DNA of 64,000 nucleotides from Congregibacter litoralis KT71 (GCF_000153125.2 NZ_CM002299.1:2541075-2605074); one strand, 5' to 3'. Counted from the first letter of the stretch, positions 1-8,241 are shown. Notes: generated from the letters alone by a model not told the origin. Translations and numbers: made by a program.

Positions 1-17
1 GATTGTCCGTCCTACTC

Positions 18-2144
18 TCAGACATCGTCCGCGTTCTCTGATGACGTGCGCACAGCCGTATCAGCCGACTCATGCCACCACGTGTCATTCACTCGATACC
101 AGTGGTCGTTGGTGATGTACGTTCGCTCCATGGCCGCAGCGATGGAGGCCAGACTATCTGGCATGGCGGGATCTCCGCGATCATCGGGCAGGGGCATACG
201 CACCTTCCATAGACAGCCGCCCTCGAGTAGAGCAAAAGCCTGCCCTTTCGGGAGCCGCACGAGCTCAGCAGGCGTCAGCATCGGCACCTCGGAGACGCTG
301 ATACGATCCTCATTACGCGATTGAAAATCGACGCCCGACAAGGGATCAGACGAGTCACTGACACCGGACACGCTCATGAGCGTTAAGACCTCCACCCGCG
401 ACAATTGATCGGTCAGCATTTCGGCCGTCGCGAGCTCTTTTACGCGCAGCATGATCATTGTGTTGAAGTTGCCAGCCACCTGCCCGGCCTTTGCCCGGTT
501 GCCAATCTTTGCTTCGACATCAGACCAGGTCTGGGTATAGGCCGTGACCTGAAAGCCCGCGCCACCGGCCTTGTTGAGCAGCGGCACGAACTCATCACCG
601 ATCAACTCATTAAACTCATCGGCATGCATCGAGATGGTCGGGAGACTGGCCTGGGGCTGCACCCCTGGCTCTGCGTTCGGATCGGTGACTCCATGTTTGT
701 AGATGTGCCCTGCCACCGAGACTAAATCCGCAAACATGGAGTTGCCGACAGCGCTGGCCACTGTGGTATCCGTGAGGGCATCCAATCCGACGTAAACGAT
801 CCCACCGCGGCGGATAACGTCTAACCATTCAAAGATCGGACGGTTATCGTTATCGCTTAAGTAATCGGGTGAGATCAACTCGGCAATCTTGCCGGTGGTC
901 AGCTTTTCCATGAGAGGACCCACCGAGCTGACGATTTTATCGAAATAGGTCTTGTCATACTTAAACGCCGACAAGAGACCATCCATCACGGGATCATAAA
1001 GATCCTGCGCCTGCAGATAGCGCATCAGGGCAATCGCCTTACGATCACGTCCCCTCAGGGCCGTAGACAGGTTGCGCTCACTGATGTTGCCGGCGATCTC
1101 CTCAACATCGCTCGCCCAATCCGGCGCGCCTTCACGCAGAAGGTACGCCTGGGCATATTCGATAAACAGCGGCTCGATATCATTGATGTAACGGCGAATA
1201 TGCTGATAATCGGGTCGACGCCTCAACGCCACCAGTGCTCGAGCAACGATGTTAACGAAGCGCCAGGCAAACTCTTTAAACGCCGCCGAGTTGCCTTCGC
1301 TGGGCAGTTGATTCGCAATGCGCGTCGCCACCTCGGTGATGCGCGAAAAATTGCCGATCGCGTTGTAGCGTGCGGACATTTCCGGGAAACCAAGATGAAA
1401 CAGATAGAATTCACTATCGCGGCCTGCACGCTTTGCCTCTGCATAGATACGGCGCAGTAAATCGGCATCGCCCTTGGGGTCGAAGACGATCACCACATCA
1501 CCACGACGGATGTCTTGGGTGATCAGTATCTCCGCGAGCCGGGTCTTACCAACGCGAGTGGTTCCGAGTACGAGGGTATGACCGACGCGTTCACCTAGAT
1601 TCATCCAGACATCTTCTTCATCAGGTTCTACCGCATGTAGCGCCGGTGTGCCGCCAACAGAGGGAAGCGGTTTTAGCGGATTCCACCACGCACTGTGGCG
1701 GAGCAAGTGCGCGGCCTGCTTGAGACCCGGGGTCGACTCCCAAGCCACCTCTTTTCGGCGGGCCCAGTGGTACAAGGGACTGGGCTGCACATAACGCTGC
1801 ACGTCAGGCCGGAGGGTGTCGCGCAAGCGCTGTGTATGCCGCTGGGTCCAGCGAAAGCCTTTACCCAAAAACAACTTATGACGACTGAGGGGAATTCGCT
1901 CGGCGCGCAGCTGGTACCGCGGCAGGCGCCGCATGTTTCGTTGGTAGCGCAGGACACGCAGGGCCTGACGAGCACGAACCAGGGCGAGCGAAAACAGCAC
2001 GGCGGCCGCGGCATACGCAAGGCCCGGCGGCATCATCAGGCCCCAGGGGGCAAGAATGGCGATGGCGCCCGTCGCGCTGGCCGCCACGGCGGACCAAAGC
2101 TCCACGGGCGGGCGCAGCAGCGCCTCGACGGGATGCTCGCTCAC
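18..2144 (-). CDS. traD: Conjugative coupling ATPase TraD (ICE, SXT/TOL-like subfamily)
   Basis: Type IV coupling protein of 708 residues. It would bring the relaxosome to the mating channel at the inner membrane using ATP. Two hydrophobic stretches at about residues 18-56 anchor the N-terminus. A Walker A motif GTTRVGKT lies at residues 194-201, and a Walker B-type segment ends in HADEF before the C-terminal third. Its start overlaps the stop of the upstream gene by 4 bases (ATGA), so the two are translationally coupled. It is the last gene of a minus-strand run of ICE genes. The family name follows the TraD of PFGI-1-type elements; the subfamily is judged from context and length. Confidence 0.93.
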   Translation of the reverse strand: MSEHPVEALLRPPVELWSAVAASATGAIAILAPWGLMMPPGLAYAAAAVLFSLALVRARQALRVLRYQRNMRRLPRYQLRAERIPLSRHKLFLGKGFRWTQRHTQRLRDTLRPDVQRYVQPSPLYHWARRKEVAWESTPGLKQAAHLLRHSAWWNPLKPLPSVGGTPALHAVEPDEEDVWMNLGERVGHTLVLGTTRVGKTRLAEILITQDIRRGDVVIVFDPKGDADLLRRIYAEAKRAGRDSEFYLFHLGFPEMSARYNAIGNFSRITEVATRIANQLPSEGNSAAFKEFAWRFVNIVARALVALRRRPDYQHIRRYINDIEPLFIEYAQAYLLREGAPDWASDVEEIAGNISERNLSTALRGRDRKAIALMRYLQAQDLYDPVMDGLLSAFKYDKTYFDKIVSSVGPLMEKLTTGKIAELISPDYLSDNDNRPIFEWLDVIRRGGIVYVGLDALTDTTVASAVGNSMFADLVSVAGHIYKHGVTDPNAEPGVQPQASLPTISMHADEFNELIGDEFVPLLNKAGGAGFQVTAYTQTWSDVEAKIGNRAKAGQVAGNFNTMIMLRVKELATAEMLTDQLSRVEVLTLMSVSGVSDSSDPLSGVDFQSRNEDRISVSEVPMLTPAELVRLPKGQAFALLEGGCLWKVRMPLPDDRGDPAMPDSLASIAAAMERTYITNDHWYRVNDTWWHESADTAVRTSSENADDV

Positions 2145-2674
2145 TGCTCAATGCCGCGCCGGGAAATCAGTACGGGGATGTGCTTTAGCGCCAGTGACCG
2201 TGCGATGTCCGTCCCCGATGCGGGCAGAATCGGCAAACCCTCGGCGATTGTTGCAATAGCGTCAAGATCTGCGACCGTCTCCACGTTCACCAACATGCCG
2301 ACGGCGTGGATTTGTGCCAACCGATCCCGGTGCTCTATGAACCACTCCATTGACTGCGGATCCGCTCCAATCAGAAAAAACGGTCGTGGCAAAGAGACGC
2401 CATCGGCGAGTGTAAAGGTTCGCTTAATAACGACACCGGGGGTTAACTCGGGTGTGCGTATGGGTAGCAGCTGCGAGAGATCCGCCGCACCCAGCGGCAC
2501 GTTCGGAGAGGTAGCGATCGGTGCCGACACCCTTTCGTCTTCAAAAGCCAAAAAATAAGGCGCCAGCGGCTGGGTTCCGCCGCTGTCATAGATAACGCTC
2601 AGCTCGGCGATCGCCGCAACTGACCACAGTCCGAACCCTACAAAGAACCATTGAGAGACACTTAATGAATTCAT
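2141..2674 (-). CDS. Integrating conjugative element protein, PFL_4695 (TIGR03765) type
   Basis: A 177-residue exported or membrane-anchored protein with an N-terminal hydrophobic segment at about residues 8-24, followed by the family-like motif IYDSGGTQPLAPY at residues 28-40. Proteins of this type lie next to traD in PFGI-1-class ICEs, as here. Their role in transfer is not known in detail. The gene is followed with a 4-base overlap by traD and preceded by a transglycosylase gene 7 bases away, so all are probably one transcript. Family assignment rests on the motif and gene order. Confidence 0.82.
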   Translation of the reverse strand: MNSLSVSQWFFVGFGLWSVAAIAELSVIYDSGGTQPLAPYFLAFEDERVSAPIATSPNVPLGAADLSQLLPIRTPELTPGVVIKRTFTLADGVSLPRPFFLIGADPQSMEWFIEHRDRLAQIHAVGMLVNVETVADLDAIATIAEGLPILPASGTDIARSLALKHIPVLISRRGIEQ

Positions 2675-2681
2675 TCCGTGG

Positions 2682-3233
2682 CTAATTCACCTTCCGGACT
2701 TGTAGCCAGATCTGGCGGACGCGTCCGCTGTAGCGCGCTGCACGTTCGGCGTTAGTGGGCGCGTGGTAGCACCCGACTGCAGCCCACCAGTCTCGGCGTG
2801 CTCGATAGCAATCGGCCAGTATTCTCGCGCCCACTTGAAGATTGTAGAGGGGGTCTATCGCCGACTCGACAGATCGCAATGCGGCCTTGTGGTATCCCCA
2901 GTTCACTTGCATCAGCCCCATATCCACAGAACGAATACCGGTGCTGAGCGCCTGATGACCCGCTTCAACCGCTGCGTGGCGATTAGGGAAGTACTGGCCC
3001 TCCCCTTCAATGTTCAACGTCCAGGGCCACGGCTGCGTGGCGTTCAAGCGCTTCACGTGTTTTCCGCTCTCGGCCAGCGCCACCGCGTACAGCATCGTCG
3101 TGGGAATGCCGTAAGCACTCGCAACCTGCATGTAGATCCCGGGGACACTGCCGTAAGGCGCTGCGATCGCGATGTGAGTATGGCTGGCTGACAGCGCGAT
3201 CATCACAATCGCGCTCAGCCCGCGACGTATCAC
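2682..3233 (-). CDS. Lytic transglycosylase of the conjugation apparatus
   Basis: A 183-residue protein with a signal peptide (cleavage likely after AIA, about residue 25) and an SLT-type lysozyme-like domain. The likely catalytic glutamate is Glu55 in ALAESG, and the conserved GLMQVNW motif is at residues 106-112. It would cut peptidoglycan locally so that the transfer channel can cross the wall. It overlaps the upstream PFL_4693-type gene by 4 bases. This is the usual place of the transglycosylase in ICEs of this class. Confidence 0.9.
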   Translation of the reverse strand: MIRRGLSAIVMIALSASHTHIAIAAPYGSVPGIYMQVASAYGIPTTMLYAVALAESGKHVKRLNATQPWPWTLNIEGEGQYFPNRHAAVEAGHQALSTGIRSVDMGLMQVNWGYHKAALRSVESAIDPLYNLQVGARILADCYRARRDWWAAVGCYHAPTNAERAARYSGRVRQIWLQVRKVN

Positions 3234-4009
3234 AGTGATCCTCGATCAAGCAGCGTCAGCGTGTCACCCCGGCGCCTCACGATCAGAGGGATTTCGGCAC
3301 CGTGCGGCGCGATGCGCTCCAGCACACTGTCACCAAAATTGAGGGTGACACGCTGCGCATTGACCCAATCCGGTCGAATGCCGCGATCCGACGCCCATGC
3401 ACGGATGGCCGCGTCATCGTCCGCCGCGATACCGATGAGAAAAACATCGACACCGGCGACCTGATCAATCCTTGCCAGCGCTCGAGCGAGCACCGCTTCG
3501 CAGGCCCTGCAGTCCAATCGCAAAAAAAGCAGCAACCGGTCGTGCGACCATAGCGCGTCACGTTTTGCAGTGGGATCTGGCAAACGGTCGTAGTCGATCA
3601 ATGTCTCAGCTGGGAATAGTCGCTGACCGGCCGTGTCATAGGCCTGCTGAAAGGCGAGAACGCGCTTTGCATCCTCTCTCATCAGAGTCGCCCATTGCTC
3701 TGCATAGCGCTGGCGCTCGGCGTCATCGCGGGCGTGGATACCCAACGCCTCTATGGGTGACAGCGACGAAGGACTGATGTTGCCGCGAATACCGTCCATC
3801 AACGATCGATAACGGCGCCATTCGCTCTCGGACAAACGCCAGTAGGCTGCGCGAGTGCGCTCTTGTTCCGTTAGCGGAGTCCGTAGCACTCCGCTGTCAT
3901 GCGTTCCGGTGCGTACCGCCGCGGTCTGGCTAGGATCAGACCCCTCGCTGATTCCCGCGCCGAGAAGCAGCGCGACGATCAAACCCGCATTGCGTGCGTT
4001 AATCATCAA
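3230..4009 (-). CDS. Integrating conjugative element protein, PFL_4693 (TIGR03759) type
   Basis: A 259-residue exported protein with an N-terminal hydrophobic segment at about residues 7-22. The central part carries a W-L-E-WRRY pattern and a conserved-looking stretch around GIHARDDAERQRYAE that matches the TIGR03759 family by eye. A CRAC pair lies in the C-terminal half and could be redox active, but this is inference. The gene overlaps its neighbours on both sides, as expected for a tightly packed transfer operon. Confidence 0.85.
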   Translation of the reverse strand: MMINARNAGLIVALLLGAGISEGSDPSQTAAVRTGTHDSGVLRTPLTEQERTRAAYWRLSESEWRRYRSLMDGIRGNISPSSLSPIEALGIHARDDAERQRYAEQWATLMREDAKRVLAFQQAYDTAGQRLFPAETLIDYDRLPDPTAKRDALWSHDRLLLFLRLDCRACEAVLARALARIDQVAGVDVFLIGIAADDDAAIRAWASDRGIRPDWVNAQRVTLNFGDSVLERIAPHGAEIPLIVRRRGDTLTLLDRGSL

Positions 4010-4265
4010 AACCGACAGGCGTTATCGACGCCGGCGTGGTATTTGTAGATTGCTCGTACGGAACGGTTAGATCCCGATAGATAGATCTGTTAGCGCTCGG
4101 AAGTAATCGAATGCAAGACGATCTAACAGTACGCTGCAAAACCTCGTGATCCGGCTGGCCGCTGTCCGTCGAGTCGGTTTCATTGTCGGTAGCTGCCATC
4201 GCCCCTATCACGATGGCGACAACAACTAGCGCTTCGATGAGAAGCCCTCTTCCTGATTGTCGCAC
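3999..4265 (-). CDS. Small membrane-anchored protein of the ICE transfer operon
   Basis: An 88-residue frame that fills the space between pilL and the PFL_4693-type gene, overlapping the first by 40 bases and the second by 11. It has one N-terminal hydrophobic helix (residues 9-24, EALVVVAIVIGAMAA) and a polar remainder with two arginine-rich patches. No family was recognised. Dense overlap and matching orientation support it as a real gene, but the 40-base overlap with pilL is unusual and the start may lie further in. Confidence 0.55.
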   Translation of the reverse strand: MRQSGRGLLIEALVVVAIVIGAMAATDNETDSTDSGQPDHEVLQRTVRSSCIRLLPSANRSIYRDLTVPYEQSTNTTPASITPVGFDD

Positions 4266-4684
4266 CGCTCGAACGACACAAGCCGGTATACCGGATCCTC
4301 AACCAGCATGAACGCGGGTCCCGCGAGCGTCTTAAGGGCCGATCGGAGTGGTATCCCTTCAAGATCGCGATGCACCTCCGGCAAACGGAGCGCCAACAGT
4401 GTGTTGCGCTCGACTGGAGCAGCCAGAGCTGGTGCGAGTCGATAACCGCTCGGCTCGAGCAGTGCGGCAATAGCCTCACCGATGCGGGTGACCGTAATGG
4501 GCAATACTTGGGTCACTGGCGCGGCGAGGACATCCAACTGTTCTTTTGTGGGTACCGATGTGAGCGTCGAGTACCGCGCAATGGTCATCTCTTTCGCTAA
4601 ACCGGCAACCGATCCGCAGAGTAAACCGCCGGCGCAGATCGCTATAGCGACAGCGCGATGAAAACGTACAGTTCGATGCGTCAT
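4226..4684 (-). CDS. pilL: PilL-like type IV pilus protein of PFGI-1-class ICE
   Basis: A 152-residue exported protein with a signal peptide ending near GLAKE. The mature part shows the pattern typical of ICE PilL N-terminal domains: an RYSTL segment, a long linker, GYRLA, LPEVHRDLEGIPLRSAL and a C-terminal VEDPVYRLV stretch. It would be a periplasmic or outer-membrane lipoprotein-like piece of the mating pilus or channel. It is the first gene of the minus-strand transfer run seen here, and the integrase lies 90 bases upstream. Assignment is from motif pattern and neighbours. Confidence 0.8.
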   Translation of the reverse strand: MTHRTVRFHRAVAIAICAGGLLCGSVAGLAKEMTIARYSTLTSVPTKEQLDVLAAPVTQVLPITVTRIGEAIAALLEPSGYRLAPALAAPVERNTLLALRLPEVHRDLEGIPLRSALKTLAGPAFMLVEDPVYRLVSFERCDNQEEGFSSKR

Positions 4685-4774
4685 GCGTAGTAGATTTTTT
4701 AGCGGCGTTAAATCAAGTGTGCTTCGGGCTGACTTGCCATGAAACCAAAAACCCCTACCGCGCCTGCGCGCGTT

Positions 4775-5641
4775 TCAGCGCCCTAAATACACCGTTGTGA
4801 TCTGCTCGCGCTCGTGCCCGAGCTCTTTACTAATGGTCAACCGTACCTGGCGATCGCTAATCTTCTGTTCATGCGTAAGCGTCTTGAGGACAGGGCCGCC
4901 CGTCGCGGGACACTGCCAACCGGTCAGCTCCACATAGCGATTCTGGGCATAGGCGTGTCGCAGTCCATGAAGCTTCGACAGACCCGCATTGCTTGTGTGT
5001 CGCTCATAAACACGCAGCTGCTGCACGTAGTTTCTTGCTGGCGGAATCAGTGAACCTCCGCCCGCTAGTCGACTTGCTCGATTGAGTATTTTCCGCTGGC
5101 TGTCCGTACGGATGGGAATCGACCGCGCCTTGCCACCCTTGGTCCAGCTGTCTTTAAGCAGCAGGTGGTCGCCGCGATCGGCGTAGTGAGGCTGAATCTT
5201 GATCGCCTCCTCGCGCCGAAGTCCGAACGCTTGCTGGAGCATCAGACTCAGCCGAACGTAATCATCCTTTATGCGGCCCAGTGCTTCGCTATTAAGATCT
5301 TTGGCTTTGGAGACGTTAGTCACGAAGCTACGTTCGGGAATGCCATAAAAGTCATTGCTACGAGCAATGACATTCTGCCGGTCTACCTTTTGCGCCCACC
5401 AGCGCAACGCCGACATTCGGTTTTTTTGCGTCCCGATCGAGATATCGCCGACCTGCCAATGTTTGACGAGCGCTTCGACGTGCTTGGGTTTAAGCGATCG
5501 AGCGTCTAATCCGCGATACCCCAGGGCATGAAGTTGATCCGCGGCGAGGGTCAGAATCCGCTCTCTATTGTGTTGCGTCGAGTAGCTCCCGTCCCGATTA
5601 TTCTGGCAAAGCTGTTTGAGTTGGTAGTTCAGGTTTTTCAT
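4775..5641 (-). CDS. Tyrosine integrase (phage-integrase-like, Integrase_1 type)
   Basis: A 288-residue site-specific recombinase. The N-terminal half (1-110) is an SAM-like arm/core-binding domain. The catalytic domain carries Arg142 in GLRREE, Lys171 in a beta-hairpin, the HGLRH box (His225, Arg228), His276 in LGHE and the nucleophile Tyr285 near the C-terminus, so all key residues are present. The ATG at 5641 was chosen because homology-like sequence begins there. The frame is open to 5842, but that 67-codon extension has no domain character and looks like leader RNA. This would be the ICE integrase or an internal recombinase. It lies next to pilL, not at an obvious element end. Confidence 0.88.
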   Translation of the reverse strand: MKNLNYQLKQLCQNNRDGSYSTQHNRERILTLAADQLHALGYRGLDARSLKPKHVEALVKHWQVGDISIGTQKNRMSALRWWAQKVDRQNVIARSNDFYGIPERSFVTNVSKAKDLNSEALGRIKDDYVRLSLMLQQAFGLRREEAIKIQPHYADRGDHLLLKDSWTKGGKARSIPIRTDSQRKILNRASRLAGGGSLIPPARNYVQQLRVYERHTSNAGLSKLHGLRHAYAQNRYVELTGWQCPATGGPVLKTLTHEQKISDRQVRLTISKELGHEREQITTVYLGR

Positions 5642-5828
5642 CGTGTATGAATACTCTGGTAAGTGTTTCTGACCACCTGGAGGCCGCAGCCGACCAAGTC
5701 CGGAACCCCGGCTTGGGTCTCGGGACACAACTCCCGTAAAACCTGAAAATGCCTGATCGCAGGCAACACCGGCGATCCCCTTTTGGGAATCGGTCCGATG
5801 CCATACAACGAGCCCTAGTGGGCCTTTC

Positions 5829-5900
5829 TTACATAGCATCACCTCCTTGTTGATGTGCTGAATTAAAAATAGGAACGTGCGTTAACGCATAACCTCCTTT
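5829..5900 (-). promoter_or_regulatory. Two strong Shine-Dalgarno sites facing minimal ORFs upstream of the integrase
   Basis: On the minus strand AAGGAGG (5848-5842) is followed after 7 nt by ATG TAA (5834-5829), a start codon directly joined to a stop. Upstream, AAAGGAGG (5900-5893) is followed after 2 nt by ATG CGT TAA (5890-5882). Neither opens a real gene. They lie 190-260 bases before the integrase start. Such sites could stall or load ribosomes and act on the leader RNA. The regulatory role is inference. Confidence 0.5.
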
Positions 5901-6150
5901 AAATAGGACGAAAGACTCTTTCGTCTAGATGAATGGACACCCACTGATTCCGTTGCGGAATCCGATAGGTACTGGGATAAAAATAGGGGCGAATGCCCGT
6001 TCTGATGGAGACCCTAAGTTCGATGGATTAAAGAAGGACCAACGGTCTTGCGACCGGCGCGCTGCTTCTGGTCCGTAAGCGCATGTCCGTTTCGACACAA
6101 GGTCGAGGGAGGACGATCCCTTTGCCACTGAGCCGCAGTGGCCACGGATA
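5901..6150 (-). ncRNA. Candidate structured leader RNA of the integrase gene
   Basis: Read on the minus strand, this region holds several separate hairpins. A 7-bp stem with loop CGGCT lies at 6142-6124. GGACCA/TGGTCC encloses CGGTC-GCAA-GACCG (GNRA tetraloop) near 6072-6034. GGGC-ATTC-GCCC is near 5998-5987. GATTCCG-CAA-CGGAATC is near 5963-5947, and GACGAAA/TTTCGTC is near 5925-5907. No protein frame fits. The density of stems, the strong SD sites that follow and the box shared with another ICE leader suggest a cis-regulatory RNA, possibly of the published radC or STAXI motif groups. That link is a guess from genomic context. Confidence 0.5.
6124..6150 (-). promoter_or_regulatory. Shared 27-nt leader box, copy 1 (hairpin GCCACTG/CAGTGGC)
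   Basis: On the plus strand the box reads GCCACTG-AGCCG-CAGTGGC followed by CACGGATA. The other copy at 15737-15763 is identical except that one stem pair C-G is T-A, so the stem is kept by a double change. It marks the 5' part of both leaders. Confidence 0.65.
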
Positions 6151-6229
6151 GTTTTTGTAGTCTACGAACGGATCACTCGCCCGTCATTACGAAATAGCGA
6201 CCGCACACCGCGCGGTTACTGGCGATGCC

Positions 6230-6270
6230 GCCCGTGTCACTACACCGCTTCGCTGGCTAGTGACACGGGC
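6230..6270. repeat. 13-bp perfect inverted repeat with 15-nt loop
   Basis: GCCCGTGTCACTA at 6230-6242 pairs exactly with TAGTGACACGGGC at 6258-6270. There is no T-tract on either side, so it is not a standard terminator. It could be a recombination, operator or replication site. The surrounding 6151-6648 has no convincing gene. Confidence 0.7.
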
Positions 6271-6376
6271 AGCGTACTGGCGGGCACGGCCAGCGCCAGG
6301 GCATGCTTGGCACGGGCCGAAGCATAGACCTCTTCCGACGCGGTAACGTGCTTGCATTCGAGGCTCCGATCGCTGT

Positions 6377-6413
6377 GACTGTGCGCTCATTACAGTGTAA
6401 TGAGCGCACAGTC
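6377..6413. repeat. 37-bp palindrome: 18-bp perfect arms around one base
   Basis: GACTGTGCGCTCATTACA at 6377-6394 is repeated as its exact reverse complement at 6396-6413 with a single G between. No T-run follows on either strand. It lies between the ICE leader and the dmeF gene and may mark a junction, a protein-binding site or a strong hairpin. Function is unknown. Confidence 0.75.
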
Positions 6414-6648
6414 GCGAGTTTCGGCGGCTACTTTGCGATCACAGAAAACGGTCCCGCGGTACATGCGCAGGCCAGCTCCCTTCTGACACTTGAGCTAATC
6501 GACTTTGCAGCACTGAGCTAACTGTAATAGTTCAGACGTGACCTGACAGACGTAGTCGGGCTGGGTCGAGCTTTCCCTCTAGCGGACATTTGTAGTCGCA
6601 CCCAGCGATCGCCGCTTTTGGCCAGCTGCGGTCCTATCCATCTCCTGC

Positions 6649-7578
6649 TCAGTGGTCTGTAAATCGATGTATTTCAACAATTGCATGCACAATATTGAGG
6701 CTTGCTGGGACCAACGACTTATAGTGTCCCGGCGATTTAGGGTCATCGCTCACGACAGCTATCTCGGCGGCAAATATCCCATGGCCTATACACCACACAT
6801 GCAGGTCAGTAACACGATCTGAAGTATCCCCTTCTATAGCTGCTCGCAGATCATCCAGTTGGTGCTTGTCAGCTTGGTTATCGAGCAAGACCTTACCGGC
6901 TTCACGGATGAGGCCGTAAGACCAACGGGTGACTAAGGCTGCTCCCACGATCCCCATCACTGGGTCAAGCCAAGATGCGCCCATGTACTTGCCCGCCAGC
7001 AAGGCCACTATCGCCAATATCGAGGTCAGAGCGTCTGCGAGCACATGTAGATATGCGCCACGTAGATTGTGATCATGTTCTTCGTCATGATGATGGCCAT
7101 GAGAGTGGCCGTGTTCATGGGGTGTAGACATCAATACCCAAGCGCTAATGCCATTCACAACAAGCCCAACTGCTGCGACTACAATCGCCTGGTCAAAGGT
7201 TATAGCGACAGGATTAATCAGTCGATCTGTGCTCTCAATCGCCATGGTTAGCGCAAAGCCCAGTAACAAAATGGCACTGGCAAATCCGGCGAGACTATTG
7301 ATCTTCCCTACGCCAAAAGCGAAGCGTCGATCAGATGCTAAGCGTCGAGAAATTACGTAAGCAAAGACGGAAATGCCTAAAGCGACGGTGTGTGACGCCA
7401 TGTGAAGACCGTCGGCTAACAGAGCCATTGATCCAGAAATCAATCCGGTCGCTATTTCGACAACCATCATGACTGCTGTAAGTGCGACAACTAGAAGCGT
7501 TCGCCTCTCGCCTGCACGCTGTTGGTCTTGGCCAAACACATGAGCATGTGTCCACTCTTCCATTTGATGTGTGTGCAT
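6649..7578 (-). CDS. dmeF: DmeF-type cation diffusion facilitator (Co/Ni efflux)
   Basis: A CDF exporter of about 309 residues with six predicted membrane helices. It would move divalent cations (in the family mainly Co and Ni) from cytoplasm to periplasm using proton exchange. The helix II metal site reads LADGLHMASH, typical of DmeF, and the helix V site is HVLADALTS. Between helices IV and V lies a His-rich loop, EHGHSHGHHHDEEHDH. The N-terminus starts MHTHQMEEW, also DmeF-like, which is why the ATG at 7578 is preferred over the upstream one. No DmeR-type repressor is next to it. It stands alone between palindromes and the ars genes. Confidence 0.9.
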   Translation of the reverse strand: MHTHQMEEWTHAHVFGQDQQRAGERRTLLVVALTAVMMVVEIATGLISGSMALLADGLHMASHTVALGISVFAYVISRRLASDRRFAFGVGKINSLAGFASAILLLGFALTMAIESTDRLINPVAITFDQAIVVAAVGLVVNGISAWVLMSTPHEHGHSHGHHHDEEHDHNLRGAYLHVLADALTSILAIVALLAGKYMGASWLDPVMGIVGAALVTRWSYGLIREAGKVLLDNQADKHQLDDLRAAIEGDTSDRVTDLHVWCIGHGIFAAEIAVVSDDPKSPGHYKSLVPASLNIVHAIVEIHRFTDH

Positions 7579-7789
7579 AGCGGGTCTCGTCTGAGCGTTC
7601 GATATATCTACATCTACTCTCTGCAACTTAAGCAGTTATCGAATTGACGTCAACGAGCAAGACATCCGACGATTTTTACTTCCCCGAATGTCTCCAGTGG
7701 GTAACCCGTCTTCATGCTGGCAGACTCGAAGCCAGTTCTCACACGGCCTCGGCCAGGAGCGGACTTTACGGCATCTAAATCCCGATCAT

Positions 7790-8164
7790 TCAAAACCTAA
7801 ACGTGCCTGTCTCGTTCGGGTTAATTGTGCGTGAGCACTTGCCAGCAGCGCCTTCGAAGGGACACTTTTCAGGAAAGTTCGAGTCGGAAAATGTGATCTT
7901 CAAAGGCTCACGAGGGCCAGTCTTGAAGCTACACGTTCCTCCAACAACTTTTGTGAGCGCCATCGTCGCTACTTTCCCTCGTCCCAAGAGTAGTTTGGAC
8001 ATTGGCTCCTTATCTTCACGATCCAGATCACAATTGATTTCCCAACCTCTGCCGCCTGAGCCTTCGAGCACAAACAACCCGCTTCCAACGTCGGCCAACG
8101 AGCTGTTAGTCCAGGCGCTGCATAGCAACGCTGCGAACACAGTGATTTTTGAGAAAGTTTTCAT
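7790..8164 (-). CDS. Secreted protein of unknown function downstream of arsR
   Basis: A 124-residue protein with a clear signal peptide (cleavage likely after SLA, about residue 24) and four cysteines in the mature part, enough for two disulfides. The start at 8164 is supported by a good ribosome-binding site (GGAGG, 7 nt before ATG). It follows arsR on the same strand, separated by a short gap holding a 22-bp palindrome, so it may be arsenic-regulated. No family was recognised and no metal motif is obvious. Confidence 0.7.
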   Translation of the reverse strand: MKTFSKITVFAALLCSAWTNSSLADVGSGLFVLEGSGGRGWEINCDLDREDKEPMSKLLLGRGKVATMALTKVVGGTCSFKTGPREPLKITFSDSNFPEKCPFEGAAGKCSRTINPNETGTFRF

Positions 8165-8219
8165 GGTGTGGCCTCCAGCACGTGAGAGATGTGGAGGAAC
8201 TTTAAACCGGGACTTGCTA

Positions 8220-8241
8220 TTGTTCAATAGTTATTGAACAA
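8220..8241. promoter_or_regulatory. 22-bp perfect palindrome at the arsR 3' end
   Basis: TTGTTCAATA at 8220-8229 and TATTGAACAA at 8232-8241 are exact reverse complements with a 2-base centre. It straddles the arsR stop codon and precedes the secreted-protein gene. TTCAA/TTGAA half-sites resemble ArsR-type operators, so it may be an internal operator; it lacks a T-tract for a terminator. Confidence 0.5.

Noticed and set aside
1695..2558. Plus-strand frame of 287 codons opposite traD
   Set aside because: It lies wholly antisense to traD and its neighbour, which have clear family motifs; composition is that of a shadow frame.
5642..5842. 67-codon N-terminal extension of the integrase
   Set aside because: The extension has no domain character, the family sequence starts at 5641 and the DNA looks like structured leader.
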